Assembly: GCF_003056055.1 (NCBI RefSeq)
Contig: NZ_PYFP01000001.1
Location: 2,728,001 to 2,792,000 of the forward strand
Length of the DNA: 64,000 nucleotides
Direction: 5' to 3'
From: Glaciimonas sp. PCH181
GTDB taxonomy: Bacteria > Pseudomonadota > Gammaproteobacteria > Burkholderiales > Burkholderiaceae_D
The notes under the pieces were generated by a model. That model was given only the letters and a program-made list of their open reading frames with translations, was not told the DNA's origin and did not search any database. Position numbers and translations under genes: made by a program. The first letter of the stretch is position 1; every line of letters starts with the position of its first letter. Shown in pieces: positions 57,708 to 64,000 of the stretch.

Positions 57708-58038
57708 AGTGTTTCAGCGTTTTGTGTGAGTCCGCAACTTGCTACAAACTCTTACTTCTATAAATGGTGCCCGATGCTGACTGGGACGCTTGGTGAAATG
57801 GGACGTGCCGCATTTCAGGATCAACCCAAAAAAATACTGGCCGGCAACGGAGTTTGCTGGTTTTCATACCCAATAGCGAGACACCATTGGTAAAAACGAT
57901 GATAAACCGGTGTATCTCGGCTAACGGCCATTTAACTTTTTTGCAGCTAATAAATAAGTACGACACCAACCTATGGACCTGATCATGTGAATAAAGCGCC
58001 CCAAGAGGCGCTTCTCGATCAGCGACCAAAGACGCCAA
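57708..58038. other. 331-bp gap between yajC and secD
   Basis: In most Proteobacteria this gap is short. A 98-codon minus-strand frame (57742-58038) fills most of it, but it begins immediately after yajC, resembles nothing known to me and looks like chance. A hairpin lies near the yajC end (57994-58013). secD may have its own promoter here; I could not choose one. Confidence 0.5.
57994..58013 (-). terminator. Hairpin after yajC, possible weak terminator or attenuator
   Basis: On the minus strand AAGCGCC and GGCGCTT form a 7-bp stem with a 6-nt loop, 25 bases after the yajC stop, followed by TATTC. The T-run is poor, so partial termination before secD is possible but unproven. Confidence 0.4.
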
Positions 58039-58386
58039 TTACAGCGTCTTGATCGTGCCCTTAGGCAGCAATGTCGTTACTGCACTTTTTTGCAGAGTAA
58101 CTTCAGTGCCACTAGCAATTTCCAGCGTGACATAACCGTCAGCAACTTTCGTTACTTTGCCCAATATGCCGCCAGCTGTAACGATTTCATCGCCCTTGCC
58201 CAGTGCATCCATCATGGATTTTTGCTCTTTTTGACGTTTCATCTGTGGACGAATCATCAGGAAATACAGTACAACAAACATCAAAATGATCGGCAGGAAG
58301 CTGGTCAGATTGCCACCAAGGCCAAAAGGGCCGGCAGAAGTTGTTGCGGCAGGCGCAGTCTGCGCATATGCAGTAGTAATGAACAC
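58039..58386 (-). CDS. yajC: Sec translocon accessory subunit YajC
   Basis: YajC is a small membrane protein of the SecDF-YajC complex. The longest frame begins at 58458. The GTG at 58386, with GGAG seven bases upstream, instead gives 115 residues starting FITTAYAQTAPAATT, close to the E. coli length of 110. One membrane helix follows (about 30-48, SFLPIILMFVVLYFLMIRPQMKRQ). Then come GDEIVTAGGILGKVTKVADGYVTLEIASGTEVTL and a basic C-terminus. It is followed by secD and secF and preceded by tgt. Confidence 0.93.
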   Translation of the reverse strand: MFITTAYAQTAPAATTSAGPFGLGGNLTSFLPIILMFVVLYFLMIRPQMKRQKEQKSMMDALGKGDEIVTAGGILGKVTKVADGYVTLEIASGTEVTLQKSAVTTLLPKGTIKTL

Positions 58387-58517
58387 TAGAATGCTCCAAA
58401 AAAGTGGTTGTTTTAAAATAACTTCGCATTTTAGCATTGGGCGGTGCAGGAATCGCATTCTGCTTATGCTTGGCGTGTCAATGGGGAAGTTTATTACTAT
58501 AAAGCGATACTTTAATC

Positions 58518-59654
<1,137 letters not shown>

Positions 59655-60689
59655 TTAAATGTTTTTTTGAGTGGTCAGCAGCATGGCATCGCCATAACTG
59701 AAGAAACGATACTGTTGCACAATCGCGTGTGCATACGCTGCTTTGATCACGTCATAACCGGCAAAAGCCGAAACCAGCATCAGCAACGTCGATTTTGGCA
59801 GATGGAAATTGGTGATCAGACGATCCACCGTCTTAAAACGATAACCCGGCGTAATAAATAGCGCCGTATCCGCGCCGCCAGCCTGCAATTCGCCCGATTG
59901 CGATGCCGATTCCAGCGCCCGCAAGCTGGTCGTGCCCACCGCTACCACGCTCCTGCCAGCAGCCTTGGTTGCACGTATCGCCTCTACGGTCGCGACATCG
60001 ATGGTGTACCACTCTGTATGCATTTTATGATCTGCGAGGTTTTCTGTGCGCACTGGCTGGAAGGTGCCCGCGCCGACGTGCAGCGTAACATAGGCAAAAT
60101 TAATCCCTTTTTGACGCAAACGTTCGAGCAACGCCAGATCGAAATGCAAACCGGCTGTCGGGGCCGCTACCGCCCCCAACTCCTTTGCATAGACGGTCTG
60201 ATAACGGGTTTCATCGAACGCATCCGCGGTGTGTTCGATATAGGGCGGCAACGGCAACCGACCGTGTGCCTCAATCAATTCGAACACGTCAGTCGGAAAA
60301 ATCAGCGTGAAAAATTCGCCTACGCGCGGACCGACGGTGACATCGAAAGCCTCCGCCAGACGTATGTTGGTTCCCGTTGGCGGCGATTTTGATGCCCGCA
60401 CCTGCGCGTGGACTGTACGATTATCGAGCACACGTTCAACCAGCACTTCGACGTTGCCGCCGGTGTCTTTCACACCGAAAAATCGTGCTTTTAACACCCG
60501 TGTATCGTTAAAAACCAGTAAATCGCCGGGCAACAATAGATCAACCACGTCGGTGAACTGACGATCAATCAACGCCGCGCCATTGGTATTATCAACATGC
60601 AATAAGCGCGAAGCGCTGCGCTCAGACAGCGGCAATTGGGCAATCAGTTCAGGTGGGAGCGTGAAATCGTAATCGGAAAGAGAATGCAT
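59655..60689 (-). CDS. queA: S-adenosylmethionine:tRNA ribosyltransferase-isomerase
   Basis: QueA builds epoxyqueuosine on the tRNA from preQ1 and S-adenosylmethionine. The 344 residues have [67 protein letters not shown] and YGDAMLL, all diagnostic. It is the first gene of the queA-tgt-yajC unit and divergent from recG. Confidence 0.96.
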   Translation of the reverse strand: MHSLSDYDFTLPPELIAQLPLSERSASRLLHVDNTNGAALIDRQFTDVVDLLLPGDLLVFNDTRVLKARFFGVKDTGGNVEVLVERVLDNRTVHAQVRASKSPPTGTNIRLAEAFDVTVGPRVGEFFTLIFPTDVFELIEAHGRLPLPPYIEHTADAFDETRYQTVYAKELGAVAAPTAGLHFDLALLERLRQKGINFAYVTLHVGAGTFQPVRTENLADHKMHTEWYTIDVATVEAIRATKAAGRSVVAVGTTSLRALESASQSGELQAGGADTALFITPGYRFKTVDRLITNFHLPKSTLLMLVSAFAGYDVIKAAYAHAIVQQYRFFSYGDAMLLTTQKNI

Positions 60690-60920
60690 ACTTAACTAAG
60701 GCCAATAAATAATTAATAAAAAATCAAAACATGCGTTCAAGGCCAAATTTCAAGACTTCTCCACCTTACGCATGCAGCAAGTAGCCTTTACAATGGCAAC
60801 CGAAAAGACTCTCTCGGAGTGCAGCGCCAACTATTACCGACTATCGGAATCGTTCATCAGCGCCGCATTTATCTCGAACAACCCGCTATTTTACGCCCAG
60901 CCGCTCCATTTACGGCCTAT

Positions 60921-63056
60921 ATGCCCGACCCAACGCGAAAATCAACTCCACCCAATAAGTCTGGCAAGGCCGTCAAAGCCCCGGCTGCAAGTCGTGAAAC
61001 CAAGCTGGCACGGCTTGGCCTACGCACCGATATGGATCTGGTGCTGCATCTTCCGATGCGTTACGAAGACGAAACCGAAGTCGTGCCGATTCATCAGGGA
61101 AATATGATGGGGACCACGGTTGCGCAGGTAGAAGGCATCGTCACCAGCTGCGATATCCAATATCGACCGCGACGCCAGCTGGTGGTAACACTGGCCGACG
61201 ATAGCGGTCAGCTAATGATGCGGTTTCTGAATTTTTACGGTAGCCAGACCAAACAATTGGCAGTCGGCACTCGGGTGCGCGCACGCGGTGAAATTCGGCA
61301 TGGTTTTTTCGGTGCCGAGGTGGTCCATCCAACCTACAAGATCGTGCTTGAAGGGGCCCCGCTACCGAAGGCGTTGACCCCGGTTTATCCATCAGGCGAA
61401 GGATTATCGCAAATTTTCCTGCGCAAATCGATCGTCGATGCGATGCAAAAAATCGAATGGCGCGATACTTTGTCGCCAGCGCAGCTACAGACTTACCAAT
61501 TAACGACTTTTGAGGCCGCGGTCCGACTGCTACATAATCCCCCGCCAGAGATCGATGAAGGCGCGCTGGAAGATCGTTCACATCCTGCATGGGTAAGGAT
61601 GAAATTTGACGAATTACTGGCACAACAATTGTCATTGAAGCGCGCACAATTTGAGCGTCGGGCGCAAAATGCCCGTGCATTGCCGCTAGTGGGAAAATTG
61701 TCCAAGGCTTTTCTGAAGACCTTGCCGTTCAAACTGACTGGCGCGCAAGAACGTGTCATGGCAGAGATTCGGGCTGACATCAAAGAGTCATTTCCTATGC
61801 AGCGTTTGCTACAAGGCGATGTCGGCAGCGGCAAAACCGTGGTGGCGGCACTGGCGGCCGCGCAAGCGATCGACAGCGGGTTTCAAGCAGTGTTAATGGC
61901 ACCGACCGAAATTCTGGCTGATCAGCATTTCCGTAAAATCGCGGCCTGGATGGCGCCATTGGGCATCAGCGTGGCGTGGCTTACGGGAAGCCTGAAAAAG
62001 AAAGAAAAACAGGCATCGCTAGAACGCATCGCCTCTGGACAAGCGCAATTGGTGATTGGTACGCATGCGTTGATTCAAGAGACGGTGCAATTTGCCAAGC
62101 TCGGTCTGGTAATTGTGGATGAGCAGCACCGTTTCGGCGTAGGCCAGCGCTTGACGCTACGACAAAAATCAGCAACCGAAAGCAATGGCGAGAGCGAACG
62201 TCACGGCGTCGCCTCTGACATCGTTCCCCATCAATTGATGATGAGCGCCACGCCGATCCCACGGACCCTGGCGATGACCTATTACGCCGATCTGGAAATC
62301 TCGGTGATCGACGAATTACCGCCAGGCCGCACGCCGATCGTCACTCGCAGCGTCGATCAGAATCGGCGCGATGAAGTCATTGAGCGGGTCCACGCGGCGG
62401 CACAAGAAGGACGCCAGGTATATTGGGTCTGCCCGCTGATCGAAGAGTCCGAAGCCTTACAATTACAAACTGCCACCGAGACTTACGCCATGCTGGTGGA
62501 AGCGCTGCCCGATTTGCAGGTCGGCCTGGTGCATGGACGTTTGAAACCGCTTGAAAAACAGGCCGTAATGGAGGCTTTCATCGCAGGCCAGATTCACGTA
62601 CTGGTCGCCACCACGGTGATTGAAGTCGGCGTCGATGTGCCGAATGCCTCGCTGATGGTGATCGAACATGCCGAGCGTTTTGGCTTGTCGCAATTGCATC
62701 AATTACGCGGGCGGGTTGGACGTGGGACCGCTGCCAGCGTATGCTTGCTGCTGTATCAAAGTCCATTGGGCCTGATCGCCAAGCAACGCCTGATGACAAT
62801 GCGAGAAACCACGGACGGTTTTGAAATTGCACGGCGTGATCTGGAAATACGCGGTCCCGGAGAATTTTTGGGCGCGCGCCAGTCAGGACAAGCGATGTTA
62901 CGCTTCGCCGACTTGAGCACCGATCAATGGATAGTCGATCAGGCCAGTGCGCTAGCCGAACAGTTATTGCATCATCCAACGCCAGAAAACGTGACGACGG
63001 TAGAATGTCATCTGACACGCTGGCTGAATGGCCGGGAGGATTTTCTGAAGGTATAA
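60921..63056 (+). CDS. recG: ATP-dependent DNA helicase RecG
   Basis: RecG remodels stalled forks and branched DNA. The frame is open from 60819, but I use the ATG at 60921 (MPDPTRKSTPPNK), giving 711 residues, close to the family size. The wedge domain (RPRRQLVVTLADDSGQLMMRFLNFYG) is followed by helicase motif I GDVGSGKTVVAALAA, motif II VDEQHRFG, motif III MSATPIPRTLAMT, and later VEVGVDVPNASLMVIEHAERFGLSQLHQLRGRVGRG. All match RecG. Confidence 0.96.
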   Translation: MPDPTRKSTPPNKSGKAVKAPAASRETKLARLGLRTDMDLVLHLPMRYEDETEVVPIHQGNMMGTTVAQVEGIVTSCDIQYRPRRQLVVTLADDSGQLMMRFLNFYGSQTKQLAVGTRVRARGEIRHGFFGAEVVHPTYKIVLEGAPLPKALTPVYPSGEGLSQIFLRKSIVDAMQKIEWRDTLSPAQLQTYQLTTFEAAVRLLHNPPPEIDEGALEDRSHPAWVRMKFDELLAQQLSLKRAQFERRAQNARALPLVGKLSKAFLKTLPFKLTGAQERVMAEIRADIKESFPMQRLLQGDVGSGKTVVAALAAAQAIDSGFQAVLMAPTEILADQHFRKIAAWMAPLGISVAWLTGSLKKKEKQASLERIASGQAQLVIGTHALIQETVQFAKLGLVIVDEQHRFGVGQRLTLRQKSATESNGESERHGVASDIVPHQLMMSATPIPRTLAMTYYADLEISVIDELPPGRTPIVTRSVDQNRRDEVIERVHAAAQEGRQVYWVCPLIEESEALQLQTATETYAMLVEALPDLQVGLVHGRLKPLEKQAVMEAFIAGQIHVLVATTVIEVGVDVPNASLMVIEHAERFGLSQLHQLRGRVGRGTAASVCLLLYQSPLGLIAKQRLMTMRETTDGFEIARRDLEIRGPGEFLGARQSGQAMLRFADLSTDQWIVDQASALAEQLLHHPTPENVTTVECHLTRWLNGREDFLKV

Positions 63057-63065
63057 GTGACAGAA

Positions 63066-63110
63066 AAAGTGCTTCTTAGGTGCGATTTAAGTATGCCTAG
63101 GGGGCACTTT
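63066..63110 (+). terminator. Long hairpin after recG, possible terminator
   Basis: AAAGTGCTTCTTAGG (63066-63080) can pair with CCTAGGGGGCACTTT (63096-63110) over a 15-nt loop. The middle four pairs (UUCU with GGGG) include three G-U wobbles. Only a short T-run follows. It lies 10 bp after the recG stop and is a plausible, imperfect terminator. Confidence 0.55.
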
Positions 63111-63201
63111 CGGTGCAGCTTTTATCGCATCCTGTCCATCAAAATGTGTCGCCGGCTCCGACCGGTTATCTGCGATTTAAAAAATATACGAAGATAACAA
63201 C

Positions 63202-64000
63202 ATGACTCTGACCGAATTGAAATACATCGTGGCAGTAGCCCGCGTAAAGCATTTTGGGCACGCCGCTGAAGCTTGCTTCGTCGCCCAGCCGACTTTGTCC
63301 GTCGCCATCAAAAAATTGGAAGACGAATTAGGCGTCGTGATTTTTGAACGCGGCGGCAGTGAAATTTCTGTCACGCCGTTAGGCTTACAGATTGTCGCCC
63401 AAGCTGAGCGCGTATTGGAGCAGACCGCCACCATCCGCGAGATTGCCAATCAAAACAAAGATCCACTAGCTGGCCCGCTGCGATTGGGCATCATCTATAC
63501 CATCGGACCTTATTTGCTGCCGCCATTGGTCAAAACCATGATCGATCGCGTGCCGCAAATGCCGCTGGTTTTGCAAGAAAATTTCACCGTCCGGCTGCTT
63601 GAATTACTCCGTCAGGGTGAGTTGGATGCCGCGATTATGGCGCTGCCATTTCAAGAACATGGCTTGATGGTGCAGCCGCTGTACGATGAAGAATTCGTCG
63701 TCGCTCTGCCGAAAGATCACGCATGGGCCAGTCGCGAAAGTATCCGCGCCGAAGATCTGAAATCCGAAACCATGCTGTTATTAGGCAACGGTCATTGCTT
63801 CCGCGATCAGGTGCTGGAAGTCTGCCCGGAAATGTCGCGCTTCTCTACCACTGGCGACGGCATCGCCCGTACCTTCGAAGGTTCGTCGCTGGAAACCATT
63901 CGCCATATGGTGGCCTCGGGCATCGGCATTACCGCCTTGCCCCAAGCATCCGTGCCAGACCTCAACACCAAAGTTGGCAATCTGCGTTACATCCCGTTCT
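63202..64000 (+). CDS. oxyR: LysR-family peroxide sensor OxyR, partial (3' end outside window)
   Basis: The frame is open from the ATG at 63202 to the window edge, about 266 codons. The LysR helix-turn-helix is TELKYIVAVARVKHFGHAAEACFVAQPTLSVAIKKLE. The redox cysteines fall at exactly the E. coli positions, Cys199 and Cys208, in GNGHCFRDQVLEVC. In E. coli these form the disulfide that activates genes against peroxide. The neighbour recG is common beside oxyR in this group. Confidence 0.94.
   Translation, partial: MTLTELKYIVAVARVKHFGHAAEACFVAQPTLSVAIKKLEDELGVVIFERGGSEISVTPLGLQIVAQAERVLEQTATIREIANQNKDPLAGPLRLGIIYTIGPYLLPPLVKTMIDRVPQMPLVLQENFTVRLLELLRQGELDAAIMALPFQEHGLMVQPLYDEEFVVALPKDHAWASRESIRAEDLKSETMLLLGNGHCFRDQVLEVCPEMSRFSTTGDGIARTFEGSSLETIRHMVASGIGITALPQASVPDLNTKVGNLRYIPF

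Noticed and set aside
57742-58038. A 98-codon minus-strand frame between yajC and secD
   Set aside because: It starts right after the yajC stop with no ribosome-binding site of its own visible and has no domain marks; probably chance.

Overview
The window is a gene-dense stretch of a betaproteobacterial chromosome. Gene content and order point to Burkholderiales, most likely an Oxalobacteraceae relative (Herminiimonas/Collimonas/Glaciimonas-like): tlpA-aroQ-accB-accC-prmA-DUF3426-pfkB, rubredoxin-thiD-hemL, queA-tgt-yajC-secD-secF, recG-oxyR, and pyrR-pyrB followed by a dihydroorotase-like gene. No rRNA, tRNA, CRISPR array, insertion sequence or prophage was recognised. Both window edges cut a gene.

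Layout. 1-7.7 kb: surface polysaccharide locus, all on the minus strand. The dTDP-L-rhamnose genes rfbB-A-C-D have ordinary composition and lead into a strikingly AT-rich set: a Wzx flippase, a rhamnosyltransferase-like GT2, an EpsG/Wzy-type polymerase and a cut glycosyltransferase. 8.2-14 kb: apaH, then a minus-strand run yqgE-ruvX-pyrR-pyrB-pyrC'-plsC, in which the dihydroorotase homologue has lost most of its metal ligands. 14-16 kb: photolyase phrB with unusual inverted repeats on both sides. 15.8-26.4 kb: a Pil-Chp type chemosensory operon pilG-pilH-pilI-pilJ-chpA without pilK. 26.5-29.1 kb: rubredoxin, a divergent thiD and hemL. 29-37 kb: mtgA, aroE, a TonB-like protein, an RNase II-family exonuclease, ubiC, a YqiA-like esterase and mpl, all on the minus strand. 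37-45.7 kb: plus-strand housekeeping genes from an unknown conserved protein and tlpA to a periplasmic peroxiredoxin. 45.8-54.6 kb: fosmidomycin-resistance type MFS pump with a divergent AraC regulator, a GST, purB, an SbmA/YddA-type ABC transporter, and a divergent pair of a SufR-like regulator and an MFS exporter. 54.7-60.7 kb: secF, secD, yajC, tgt, queA on the minus strand. 60.9-64 kb: recG and the start of oxyR.

The most useful points for follow-up are: (i) two near-identical 26-bp palindromes around the start of the Cys-rich SufR-like regulator, one inside its own first codons and one before the divergent MFS gene, which look like a self-contained sensing and export module; (ii) a dihydroorotase pseudo-enzyme encoded with aspartate carbamoyltransferase; (iii) a rho-independent terminator of the GST gene that lies wholly inside the coding sequence of the convergent AraC gene; (iv) the composition break inside the polysaccharide locus; (v) the Pil-Chp cluster with a 269-bp gap where pilK usually sits, a long Ala-rich cytoplasmic extension on PilJ and a tail on PilG. 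Start codons were moved from the longest reading frame wherever a ribosome-binding site or family length argued for it, and this is stated in each entry. All coordinates and motifs were read by eye; no database search was run.
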